Below, piece by piece: positions 14,633 to 23,424 of a DNA stretch of 64,000 bases (the first letter of the stretch is position 1; the number at the start of each line of letters is the position of its first letter). Below the pieces are notes generated by a model, which made no database searches, was not told the DNA's origin, and saw nothing but the letters and a program-made list of their open reading frames with translations. The translations under genes and the position numbers were made by a program. Origin of the DNA: Halorientalis persicus (GTDB lineage: Archaea; Halobacteriota; Halobacteria; Halobacteriales; Haloarculaceae); NCBI RefSeq assembly GCF_900110215.1, contig NZ_FOCX01000010.1:93376-157375 (forward strand). The letters run 5' to 3'.

Positions 14633-16846
14633 TCAGTTGCGGTCGACGGCGGCGGTCACGCGGTCGGCCGACAGCGCCGACAGCGGCACGCGTTCGGCGT
14701 CGAGAGTGTCACAGACGAGGTCCGTCACTTCCGCACGACTCCCATCACCGGCGTCGACGACGACGGTTTCGGCGTTCAGTGTCGCCAGTTCGCGAGCGGC
14801 CGCGCGGGTTTCTGCGGTCGGACTTCCCTCGGCGACGTTGGCTCGCCCGTCGGTGACCAGCACGACGACCGCGGCGTCGGGGTCGGCGCGTTCCAGGACC
14901 GTCCGTGCGGTTCGGAGGCCGTCGGGCAGTGGCGTCCGGTCGCCCGTCGGGAGGTCCTTGAGGTGACGGGCCGCTCGCGTCACGCTGTCGGTCGGCGGAA
15001 GGACTACGTCCGCCTCGTCGCCGGCCACCGCGACGAACCCCACCTCGTCGCGGGCCTCGTAGGCGTCCTGTAACAGTTCCAGTACCGTTCCTTTCGCCGT
15101 CCGCATCGCGCCCCGCATCGACGCGCTCGCGTCGACGACGAACAACACGAGCACCCCCGTCTCGCCCGCCCTGACGGATTGACGGAGGTCACGCGTCTGT
15201 ACCGCGGAGCCGCCCCGCCGCGCCGCCGCACGGATCGAGGCCGCCGCGTCGACCGAATCGCCCGCTTCAGCCCGCTCCGTCCGCACACGTGCCCCCTCGG
15301 CGTCGGAACTCGGTGTCGACCGGGCGCGCGAGCCACCGTCGCTCCCCACGGCGCGCCCGAGGGAATCGGGGGCCGACAGGTCCGGAGCAGCGGCATCACC
15401 GACTGCCGCGCGTTGCTGACCGGGGAGCAGCGGCGTGGCCGGCTGGGCGTCTTCCTCGTCCGCTCCGTCGGAGTCGGGTGAACTCTCCGTACTGTCGTCG
15501 CTCGGCTCGTGGCCACCGTCCGCGCCGCTGTCGGCAGTCGGTGACGGTCGAGTGTCCGGGCCGCCCTGATCGTCCGGGTCGTCGGATCGGTCGCCATCCT
15601 CGCGCTCGTCTGACCGGGACCCGTCGTCGCGGTCGGTCGGTTCGGACCCGTCGGAGTCCGGGCCAGCGTCACCACCGTCGTCTCTGTCGTCGGCCGTACC
15701 CGCGTCCTCGGTCTCACCGTCACCACGCTCGTCGGGAGCCGGCTCGGCGTCCCCCGACTCGTCCCGATCATCGTCGGACCCGTCACCGCCGGCCTCGTCC
15801 TCGAAGTGATCGTCGAGTACGTCCTCCGGGTCCGGCGCGTCCTCGAACGGACGGGACTGGAGCCGGTGGGGCAGTGCCAGTTCGGCGGCCCGGCGCACGT
15901 CGGACTCGATCACGCGCGCCCGGCCCGCAAGCGCCGCGAGCGCGCGAGCGGCCCGCGCCGTGGCGATGTCCCCACGATGGCCGTCGACGCCGGCGTCCCG
16001 GCACAGCTGGGCGATCTCCGTGGCGAACTCGTCGGGAAGCACCACGTCCGCAAGACCGTCCCGCGCCCGTCGGAGTCGGGCCGCAGGGTCGGTGTCCGTC
16101 TCCGCTCCAGCGCGTTCGCCCAGCGCCTGCCGGATGATCGCCACGCGGTCGTCGATCTCCCGACAACCCGTCACCGTCGCCTGGAGCGCGAAGCGGTCAC
16201 GCAACTGGGGTCTGAGGTCCCCCTCCTCCGGGTTCATCGTCCCGATCAGGGTGAACTCCGCCGGATGACTGACGCTCACGCCGTCGCGCTCGACGCGGTT
16301 GACGCCGCCCGCCGCCGCGTCCAGCAACACGTCCACCAGGTGATCGTCCAGCAGGTTCACCTCGTCCACGTAGAGGATACCGCGATTGGCCCGCGCCAGC
16401 AGTCCCGGCTCGAACTCCGAGTTGCCGTCGATGGCATCTTCGACCGAGAGCGTCCCGACGACCCGATCCCGGGTCGCACCGAGCGGGAGCGTGACGAGCG
16501 GAACCGGGCGCGTCTCGACCGGGAGATCGTCCCGGTCCCGACAGTCCGCACACTGTCCGGCGGGATCGTCGGGCGGACAGCCGTACGGACAGTCGGCGAC
16601 CGCACGCTGGTCGGGGAGCAGATCCGCCAGCGCACGGACGGCCGTCGACTTGGCCGTCCCCTTCTCCCCGGACACGAGCAGTCCGTCGAGGTCGTCGTTC
16701 GCCGCGACGACGAGTAAAGCCTGCTTGAACTCCGCCTGCCCGACGATCTCCCCGAACGTCGGCCGGTGCCGCTCGCTCCGCGGCCCGCCAGGGCCCGCCC
16801 TTGCCCCCGCCTGCGAAGCTTTTTTGCCGTCGCCGTAATCAACCAT
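14633..16846 (-). CDS. ChlI-ChlD fusion: AAA+ and VWA subunit of cobaltochelatase
   Basis: 737 aa from ATG 16846. Residues about 30-330 form the AAA+ motor (Walker A G-E-K-G-T-A-K-S-T at 60-68, Walker B I-L-Y-V-D-E-V-N at 157-164). An insert with four cysteines (C86, C90, C99, C102) looks like a zinc site. A highly acidic Asp/Gly/Ser linker fills about 348-467. The C-terminal VWA domain carries the MIDAS D-A-S-A-S at 572-576. In bacteria these two halves are CobS/CobT or BchI/BchD; here one chain does both jobs and would drive CobN. The gene starts 34 bp from cobN and is divergent to it, which supports joint expression. Confidence 0.9.
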   Translation of the reverse strand: MVDYGDGKKASQAGARAGPGGPRSERHRPTFGEIVGQAEFKQALLVVAANDDLDGLLVSGEKGTAKSTAVRALADLLPDQRAVADCPYGCPPDDPAGQCADCRDRDDLPVETRPVPLVTLPLGATRDRVVGTLSVEDAIDGNSEFEPGLLARANRGILYVDEVNLLDDHLVDVLLDAAAGGVNRVERDGVSVSHPAEFTLIGTMNPEEGDLRPQLRDRFALQATVTGCREIDDRVAIIRQALGERAGAETDTDPAARLRRARDGLADVVLPDEFATEIAQLCRDAGVDGHRGDIATARAARALAALAGRARVIESDVRRAAELALPHRLQSRPFEDAPDPEDVLDDHFEDEAGGDGSDDDRDESGDAEPAPDERGDGETEDAGTADDRDDGGDAGPDSDGSEPTDRDDGSRSDEREDGDRSDDPDDQGGPDTRPSPTADSGADGGHEPSDDSTESSPDSDGADEEDAQPATPLLPGQQRAAVGDAAAPDLSAPDSLGRAVGSDGGSRARSTPSSDAEGARVRTERAEAGDSVDAAASIRAAARRGGSAVQTRDLRQSVRAGETGVLVLFVVDASASMRGAMRTAKGTVLELLQDAYEARDEVGFVAVAGDEADVVLPPTDSVTRAARHLKDLPTGDRTPLPDGLRTARTVLERADPDAAVVVLVTDGRANVAEGSPTAETRAAARELATLNAETVVVDAGDGSRAEVTDLVCDTLDAERVPLSALSADRVTAAVDRN

Positions 16847-16880
16847 ACTTGCGTTAAGTAAACAGAGGTTTAACAACGTT
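16847..16880. promoter_or_regulatory. 34-bp bidirectional promoter between chlID and cobN
   Basis: The two ATGs are 34 bp apart, so both transcripts must be essentially leaderless and their TATA elements must overlap (TTAAGTAAA toward cobN; GTTTACTTAA toward chlID). An imperfect inverted repeat, CGTTAAGTAAAC / GTTTAACAACG, covers most of the gap, so one bound regulator could control both chelatase genes. Confidence 0.6.
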
Positions 16881-19800
16881 ATGCCGAAGATCGGGTTATA
16901 CACTGCGACGGAGAACGAACTGGGCGCGGTCCAGCGGGCGGCCACGGAGGTCGAGACAGACCTGGTCGTGCGCTCGGACGGGGACCTCGACGACGTAGCC
17001 GACGTGGACGCGTTCGTCGACGAATTGACCGACGCGACGGCGGTGATCTTCTGGTTGCACGGCGGTCAGGACAGTATGCCGGGGTACGATCACGCAAGGG
17101 AGCGACTGGCGGAGGCTGGCGTCCCGCTGATCGTCGAGTCGACCGGCGACGCCTTCGCCCGCGAGGACACTACGGTCGCCAGCGCCGAGCGCGAGCGGGT
17201 CTGTGCGTATCTGGAACGGGGCGGCACGGCGAACGTGGCCAACTGTCTGCGCTATCTCGCCGCCACCTACGCGACCGACGCCGACCCGGCCTACGACGAC
17301 CCCGTGGACCTTCCCACCGAAGGCGTCTACCATCCCGATCACCCGGCGGCGAGCTACGACGAACTCGTCGAGACCTTCGACCCCGACGCGCCGACCGTCG
17401 CCATCTGGTTCTACGAGTCCCACTGGACACACGAGAACACCCGCTACGTCGACGCGCAGGTCCGGGCCGTCGAGAGCCAGGGCGCGAACGCGCTCCCGAT
17501 CTTCTGTGAACCCGCCACCGACGCCGACGGCCAGTGGGACGCCGAACGCGTCACCGAGGAGTGGTTGCTGGACGCCCACGGCGAGCCGGTCGTCGACGCC
17601 GTGCTCTCCTCGTTCATGTTTTCGCTGTCGATGGACGAACGCGGCCGGAGCGCGAGTGACGAAGGCGACAGCGCCGAAGACGTGTTCCTCGACAGACTTG
17701 GCGTCCCCGTGATCCAGACCGTGACGACGATGCGATCGCGCTCGCGGTACGAGTCGAGCGACACCGGCGTCATGGGCTTCGAACTCGCGCTCTCGGTGGC
17801 GCTCCCGGAGTTCGACGGCAACGTCATCACCCACCCGATCAGTGGCAAGGAGCGGACCGACGACGCGGCCGGGATCGGGAGCGCCCCGAAACAGCACTTC
17901 CCGATCGACGACCGCGTGGACCACGCCGCCCGCCTCGCGGTCAACTGGGCGCAACTTCGGCACACCCCCAACGAGGACAAGCAAGTCGCGGTCGTCCTCC
18001 ACAACTACCCGCCCAGCGACGACGGCATCGGGACCGCGTTCGGGCTCGACAGCCCGGAGAGCACGGTGAATCTCCTGGACGAACTCCGCGCCCGCGGGTA
18101 CGATGTGGGCGGCGACGTTCCGACGGACGGCCAATCGTTGATCGACGACCTCACCGCCCAGTTGACGCTGGACGACCGCTGGGTCGCGCCCGAGGACGTG
18201 CGCGACCTCTCGGTCGACACCGTCGCACCCGACCGGTACAGCGAGTGGTTCGCCGAGAAAGACGACCGCTTCCGCGAGAACGTGATCGAGGAGTGGGGCG
18301 CGGCCCCGGACCGACCGTTCGCCATCCCCGGCGTCGAGTTCGGGAACGTCCTCGTCACGGTCCAGCCCCCACGTGGGTTCGGCATGGACCCCTCGAAGGT
18401 GTATCACGACTCGGACCTCCAGCCACCTCACGACTACGTGGCCTTCTACGAGTGGCTGAAACGCGAGTTCGCGGCTGACGCGGTGGTCCACCTTGGCACC
18501 CACGGCAGTCTGGAGTGGCTCCCAGGGAAGACCGTCGGCCTCGACGGCGAGAGCGCGCCCGACCAGTTGATCGGCGCGCTTCCGAACGTCTACCCGTACA
18601 TCATCAACAACCCCGGCGAGGGGACACAGGCCAAGCGCCGTTCCTACGCCGCGGTCGTCGACTACCTGACGCCCGTGATGTCCAACGCCGGCACCTACGA
18701 CGACCTGGCCGACTTAGAGGAACTCGCGGATCGGTACCGCGAGGCCGGGATGGAGGACGCCCGCACCGACGACGGGGAGGCGCTGGCCGACCGCATCCGC
18801 GAGACCGTCGACGGCCTGGATCTGGCCGTCGAACTCGGCATCGCCGGCGAAATCGACGAGAAGGCCGACGTTCGCGGCCCCGACGAAGCCGGGTCGACGC
18901 TCGCCGAGGGAGCGGTTTCTGGCGAGGAAGTGGGCATCGACGAACTCGTCGAGCGCATCCACGAGTACCTGACCGACGTGAAGACGACCCAGATCCGCCT
19001 CGGCCTGCATACGATGGGCGAACCGCCCGAAGGCGACCGGCTGACGGAGTACCTGGTCGCGCTCACGCGCCTCGAGAACCCCGGCGGCCCGAGCCTCCGG
19101 GAGGCCGTCGCGGGCGTCCTCGGGATCGACTATCAGCGGATGCTCGACGAGCCCGGGACCTACGACGAGGACCTGGGCATGACCTACGCGCAGGCGGCCG
19201 ACGAGGTGTACGAGACGAGTCTCGACCTCGTGGGGACTCTGGCCGACCACGGCTTCGACGTACCCGAGAGCGAACTCGCATCGGGAGACAGCGAGGTCAA
19301 TATGAATCTGCTCGTCGTCGATTTCGACCCGGTCGGGGACGCCCGCGCCGACTCGGGCGCACACGAGGACCTGCGCGAGGCGCTTTCGTTCATCTGTGAG
19401 GAGGCCGCCCCGCGGGTGGCCGGCGCGGAAGCCGAGATTCCCCGGACCGCCGACGCGCTGGCCGGCGAGTACGTCCCGCCGGGCGGGTCGGGCGCACCGA
19501 CGCGTGGCGGTGTCGACCTGCTCCCGACGGCCCGGAACTTCTACACGCTCGACCCACGGAAGGTCCCGGCCAAGAGCGCGTGGGACGTGGGGAGCGAGGT
19601 GGCCGACGGTGTGGCCGAGCGCCACCGAGAAGACGAAGGCGAGTACCCCGAGGAAATCGGCGTCGTCGCGTGGGGGACCCCGACCGTCCGGACGCGGGGC
19701 GAGACGATCGCGCAGGTACTCGCACTGATGGGCGTCGAACCGCAGTGGTCCGACGCCGGCCGCGTCGACGGCGTGGAGCCGATCCCCCTCGACGAACTCG

Positions 19801-20783
19801 GCCGGCCAAGAATCGACGTGACGACGCGTGTCTCCGGCCTGTTCCGAGACGCCTTCCCCGCCGCGGCGGGCGTGATCCACGACGCCGTCGACGCCGTCGT
19901 GGATCTGGACGAACCCCACGACCGGAACTACGTCAAGAAACACGTCGAGGAAGACGCCGAGAAACTGGAATCGGAGGGCCTCGACGCGAGCGAGGCCCGC
20001 GACGCGGCCAAACACCGGGTGTTCACGACCCGGCCGGGCGGCTACGGCGCGGGGACGAACAAGGCCGTCGACGAGGGCAACTGGGACGACCGCTCGGATC
20101 TGGCCGACGTGTACGTCCAGTGGGGCGGCTACGCGATGGGCTCGCGGGGCAACGTGTCCGAGGCCCACGACGCCTTCGAGCGCCGCCTCGGCAACGTCGA
20201 CGCGACCGTCAAGATCGAGGACACCGCCGAACAGGACGAGTTCGACTCCTCGGACTGGTACGCCTTCCACGGCGGGTTCATCACCGCCGTCGCCGAGACG
20301 AGCGGCGAGGAACCCGCGTCCTACGTCGGCGACTCGGCCGACCCCGACAACGTGGACGTGTACACCAACGAGGAGAAGGTCCGGAAGGCGATGCGCGCCC
20401 GCGTCCTCAACCCCGAGTGGATCGAGTCGATGGAGGACCACGGCTACAAGGGTGCTGGCGACCTCTCGACCACCGTCGACGTGGTGCTGGGCTGGGACGC
20501 CACCACCGGTGTCGTCTCCGACCACCTCTGGGCGGACGTGGCCGCAAAGTTCGCCTTCGACGAGGAGCGCCAGGAGTGGCTGAAAGACGTGAATCCGTGG
20601 GCGCTGGACTCGATCACCGACACCCTGCTGGAGGCCATCGATCGCGACCTCTGGGACGCCGACGACGCGACCGAGGACCGGCTTCGGGACCTGAATCTGG
20701 AGGTCGACGGCGATCTGGAGGCGCGAGCGGCAGCGGACAGTGCCGATTCCGACGCCACGGAGGTGACGAGTGATGACGACTGA
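16881..20783 (+). CDS. cobN: CobN: large subunit of aerobic-type cobaltochelatase
   Basis: 1300 aa, in the CobN/BchH/ChlH size range. CobN binds the corrin (hydrogenobyrinate diamide in the aerobic pathway) and inserts Co2+ with ATP-driven CobS/CobT-type partners. Recognisable family stretches include H-L-G-T-H-G-S-L-E-W-L-P-G-K (about 537-550), N-N-P-G-E-G-T-Q-A-K-R-R and, near the C-terminus, W-G-G-Y-A-M-G and F-H-G-G-F. The ATG at 16881 follows the short bidirectional promoter. The last codons overlap cbiC, so cobN-cbiC-cbiE form an operon. The partner motor is the divergent ChlID fusion. Confidence 0.95.
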   Translation: MPKIGLYTATENELGAVQRAATEVETDLVVRSDGDLDDVADVDAFVDELTDATAVIFWLHGGQDSMPGYDHARERLAEAGVPLIVESTGDAFAREDTTVASAERERVCAYLERGGTANVANCLRYLAATYATDADPAYDDPVDLPTEGVYHPDHPAASYDELVETFDPDAPTVAIWFYESHWTHENTRYVDAQVRAVESQGANALPIFCEPATDADGQWDAERVTEEWLLDAHGEPVVDAVLSSFMFSLSMDERGRSASDEGDSAEDVFLDRLGVPVIQTVTTMRSRSRYESSDTGVMGFELALSVALPEFDGNVITHPISGKERTDDAAGIGSAPKQHFPIDDRVDHAARLAVNWAQLRHTPNEDKQVAVVLHNYPPSDDGIGTAFGLDSPESTVNLLDELRARGYDVGGDVPTDGQSLIDDLTAQLTLDDRWVAPEDVRDLSVDTVAPDRYSEWFAEKDDRFRENVIEEWGAAPDRPFAIPGVEFGNVLVTVQPPRGFGMDPSKVYHDSDLQPPHDYVAFYEWLKREFAADAVVHLGTHGSLEWLPGKTVGLDGESAPDQLIGALPNVYPYIINNPGEGTQAKRRSYAAVVDYLTPVMSNAGTYDDLADLEELADRYREAGMEDARTDDGEALADRIRETVDGLDLAVELGIAGEIDEKADVRGPDEAGSTLAEGAVSGEEVGIDELVERIHEYLTDVKTTQIRLGLHTMGEPPEGDRLTEYLVALTRLENPGGPSLREAVAGVLGIDYQRMLDEPGTYDEDLGMTYAQAADEVYETSLDLVGTLADHGFDVPESELASGDSEVNMNLLVVDFDPVGDARADSGAHEDLREALSFICEEAAPRVAGAEAEIPRTADALAGEYVPPGGSGAPTRGGVDLLPTARNFYTLDPRKVPAKSAWDVGSEVADGVAERHREDEGEYPEEIGVVAWGTPTVRTRGETIAQVLALMGVEPQWSDAGRVDGVEPIPLDELGRPRIDVTTRVSGLFRDAFPAAAGVIHDAVDAVVDLDEPHDRNYVKKHVEEDAEKLESEGLDASEARDAAKHRVFTTRPGGYGAGTNKAVDEGNWDDRSDLADVYVQWGGYAMGSRGNVSEAHDAFERRLGNVDATVKIEDTAEQDEFDSSDWYAFHGGFITAVAETSGEEPASYVGDSADPDNVDVYTNEEKVRKAMRARVLNPEWIESMEDHGYKGAGDLSTTVDVVLGWDATTGVVSDHLWADVAAKFAFDEERQEWLKDVNPWALDSITDTLLEAIDRDLWDADDATEDRLRDLNLEVDGDLEARAAADSADSDATEVTSDDD

Positions 20784-21471
20784 TGGGGCGGAATTCGAGG
20801 AGTACGCGGACCTCGGTGCGACCACCGAGAACGCCATGGAGATCGCCGAGACCTCGATGGATCGTGTGCGCGAACTCGTCCCCGACGAGACGCTGGCGGA
20901 CCGCATTCGCCAGAAGTCCGTCCACGCGACCGGCGACCCGGAGTTCCAGCACCTAGTGCGATTCACCGGCGAGACCGACGACGAACCCGTCGTCGCCGGC
21001 GCGCGAGCGGTCATGGACGAACGCCCCATCGTCACCGACATCACGATGGTCAAATCGGGGATCACCGGCCGCGGACACGACTGCCCCGTTCGGAAGGCCA
21101 TCGGCAACGGCGCGGATCTGGCCGCCGAGACCGGCATGACCCGCACCGCGGCGTCGGTGCTGGAACTCGACCGTGAGGGCGTCTACGACGACGCGATAGC
21201 GGTCGTGGGTAACGCGCCGACGGCGGCGCTGGCGCTCGCAGACTGCATCGAGGACGGGACCCGGCCCGCTGTCGTCGTCGCCACGCCGGTCGGGTTCGTG
21301 AAGGCCGCCGAGAGCCGGAACCGGCTTCGCGAGGTCGCCGCCGATCACGGGGTGCCCGCGATCACGAACGTCGGTCGCCGGGGCGGGAGCGGTCTCGCCG
21401 CCGGGCTCACGAACGAACTGGTCCACGTCGCCAGCGACGCGCGTGACGGGACGGTGGAACTCCCGGAATGA
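20773..21471 (+). CDS. cbiC: CbiC: (cobalt-)precorrin-8X methylmutase
   Basis: 232 aa from ATG 20773 (an in-frame GTG lies one codon upstream), overlapping the end of cobN by 11 bases. CbiC/CobH moves the methyl group from C11 to C12 to give (cobalt-)hydrogenobyrinate. The catalytic His region is visible as R-Q-K-S-V-H-A-T-G-D-P-E, and the core motifs I-V-T-D-I-T-M-V-K-S-G-I, G-N-A-P-T-A-A-L and T-P-V-G-F-V-K-A-A-E-S are all typical. Length is standard plus about 20 N-terminal residues. Confidence 0.95.
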   Translation: MTTDGAEFEEYADLGATTENAMEIAETSMDRVRELVPDETLADRIRQKSVHATGDPEFQHLVRFTGETDDEPVVAGARAVMDERPIVTDITMVKSGITGRGHDCPVRKAIGNGADLAAETGMTRTAASVLELDREGVYDDAIAVVGNAPTAALALADCIEDGTRPAVVVATPVGFVKAAESRNRLREVAADHGVPAITNVGRRGGSGLAAGLTNELVHVASDARDGTVELPE

Positions 21472-22232
21472 CCGACGATTACGACCTGGATTCGGGTCCC
21501 GACCCGGCCGCGTTCGCCGCGAACGGACCCGAGACGGCCGATCCCAGCGACCCGATCCACGCCGTCGGCATCGGTCCCGGCAATCCCGAGTTCCTGACGC
21601 CCCGGGGCCGGCGGGCCATCGCCGAGGCCGACGTGGTCGTCGGCTTCGAGACAGTGGTCGAGTTCGTCGCGGACCTGACCGACGCGGATCTGCTGACCTG
21701 TGGCTACCGTGACGAGGCCGAGACGCTGGCCCGGTTCGCCGAGCGCGTGGCTGGTGGCGAACGCGGCACGGCAGTCCTGATGGGCGACCCGAACCACTCG
21801 GGCTACCAGTTCCTCGGGAAAGTAGAGCGGGCCGTCGAGGGCGCGGGAGCGGTCCGGGTCGTTCCCGGAATCTCCGCGCTCCAGATGGCGGCCTCGCGGG
21901 CACGGACGCCGATGGAAGCCAGCGAGTTCGTCACGTTGCACAGGAGCGGCGACCTGACTGCCGATCTCGACCGGCTAGGGCGTGCGGTCGGAGAGCGACA
22001 CCTGCTCGTCCTGCCCCGGCCGTACGATCTGATGCCCGGCGACGTGGCCGGGGAGTTGCTGGACGCAGGCGCACCGGAGAACCTCGACGCGCTGGTACTG
22101 GAGCGGTTGACACACGACGACGAATCCATCACTCGGACGACACTCGGCGGACTGGCCGAACACGCCGGTGGCGACGGGCCGGAAGACACTCCGTTCTCGG
22201 ATCTGTCGGTGCTGGTCGTGCGGCGAGAGTAG
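21468..22232 (+). CDS. cbiE: CbiE: cobalt-precorrin-7 C5-methyltransferase
   Basis: 254 aa; ATG at 21468 overlaps the cbiC stop (ATGA). Tetrapyrrole methylase with H-A-V-G-I-G-P-G-N-P-E-F-L-T after a 28-residue acidic leader, G-D-P-N-H-S-G-Y in the middle, and V-P-G-I-S-A-L-Q-M-A, which together mark CbiE (the N-terminal half of CobL). It methylates C5 late in ring synthesis. Its functional partner CbiT is 18 kb upstream in the other operon. Confidence 0.92.
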   Translation: MTDDYDLDSGPDPAAFAANGPETADPSDPIHAVGIGPGNPEFLTPRGRRAIAEADVVVGFETVVEFVADLTDADLLTCGYRDEAETLARFAERVAGGERGTAVLMGDPNHSGYQFLGKVERAVEGAGAVRVVPGISALQMAASRARTPMEASEFVTLHRSGDLTADLDRLGRAVGERHLLVLPRPYDLMPGDVAGELLDAGAPENLDALVLERLTHDDESITRTTLGGLAEHAGGDGPEDTPFSDLSVLVVRRE

Positions 22233-22245
22233 GTCCGTCGGCCCC

Positions 22246-23424
22246 TCAGAGGCCGAATATCGGGACGAACCGGAAGGTGAGGTACGCGCCGAGCGTCGCG
22301 ATGGCGGGCACGACGTTCTGCATCAGGACGACGCGGGCGGTCGTCGCGGGGTCGAACAGATCCCCCGCACTCGGAACGTGCTCCGGGTCCTCCTCGCCGA
22401 TGGGCGGTAACTCCTCACCCGGTTCGTCGTCGGCCAGCGCGTCGATGGAGACCGGCGGCGCTTTCTCTTTCCTGACCGCCTCGGGGACGGTTACCGGCCG
22501 GGTCGCTCGCCCCCACCCCAGCCCGATGATCGACACCGTCGCGATGATGACGAAGCTAGCTGGAATGCCCAGTAACGAGAGGAAGACGACGAGCGTCGAA
22601 CTGACCGACGCGACGACGATGGCGGCCGTCAGCGGGAGTTCGGTGATGTCGCTGCCCATCGTCTCCAGCGTTCGCCGGGCGATCGTGAACGCGCCGATCG
22701 TCACGGCAACCCCTCCGAGGATGATCGCCGGGTCCATCGCCAGTTCGCCGCTCCCGACCAGCGGCGCGACGGCGTTGGCGATGTTCGAGGTCCCTGAACT
22801 GAAGGCCATCAGACAGCCGATCGCGACGACGGTGACCGTCCCGATCAGCTCCCGGTGGTTGGTCGTCCGGTGGAGTCGCGGTATCGGGACGAGCCCCGAT
22901 CGGTCCCAGTCGAGCAGGGGCCCGTCGCTGCGCTCCATCGCGACCATCCGGTTGAGCCGCGCGTAGAAGTACCGACCGATGATCAGCGAGACCCAGAAGC
23001 CGATGATCGGCGATACGACCCACCAGACGGCGATCTCACCCATAACCGCGAGGTCGAGCACGTCGCCGGCCAGCGCCAGACCCGCAATCGCGCCCACGGC
23101 GGTCATCGACGTCGAGGCCGGCACACCGAAGACGTTCCCGACGAGCAACGCGATGCCGATGAAAAAGAGGACGGCGATCGACGTTTCGAGCGTGAACACG
23201 CTGGTACTGGTCACCAGTTCCGTCCCGAGTTTCGTCACGACGTTCCGGCCGATGGTCCAGGCACCGAGGAAGAAGAACAGTCCCATCAATGCCGCCGCGC
23301 CCGTCTTCGAGATGGCGTCCGCGCCGACGGCCGGCCCGAACGCCGGTCCCGTCGTGGAACCACCGATGTTGTAGGCGACGAACATCGCCACGAGAACGCC
23401 GATCACGAGGAGGAGCTCGACCAT
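22246..23424 (-). CDS. PiT-family inorganic phosphate transporter
   Basis: 392 aa from ATG 23424 (an in-frame GTG three codons earlier is less likely because ATG forms a four-base overlap with the upstream stop). About ten membrane helices occur in two homologous halves: A-Y-N-I-G-G-S-T-T-G near the start and S-S-G-T-S-N-I-A-N-A-V-A-P in the second half replace the usual G-A-N-D-x-A-N. It imports phosphate (or sulfate in some relatives) with H+ or Na+. It is coupled to a coiled-coil membrane protein gene just upstream. A hydrophilic loop of about 50 residues precedes the last helix. Confidence 0.88.
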   Translation of the reverse strand: MVELLLVIGVLVAMFVAYNIGGSTTGPAFGPAVGADAISKTGAAALMGLFFFLGAWTIGRNVVTKLGTELVTSTSVFTLETSIAVLFFIGIALLVGNVFGVPASTSMTAVGAIAGLALAGDVLDLAVMGEIAVWWVVSPIIGFWVSLIIGRYFYARLNRMVAMERSDGPLLDWDRSGLVPIPRLHRTTNHRELIGTVTVVAIGCLMAFSSGTSNIANAVAPLVGSGELAMDPAIILGGVAVTIGAFTIARRTLETMGSDITELPLTAAIVVASVSSTLVVFLSLLGIPASFVIIATVSIIGLGWGRATRPVTVPEAVRKEKAPPVSIDALADDEPGEELPPIGEEDPEHVPSAGDLFDPATTARVVLMQNVVPAIATLGAYLTFRFVPIFGL

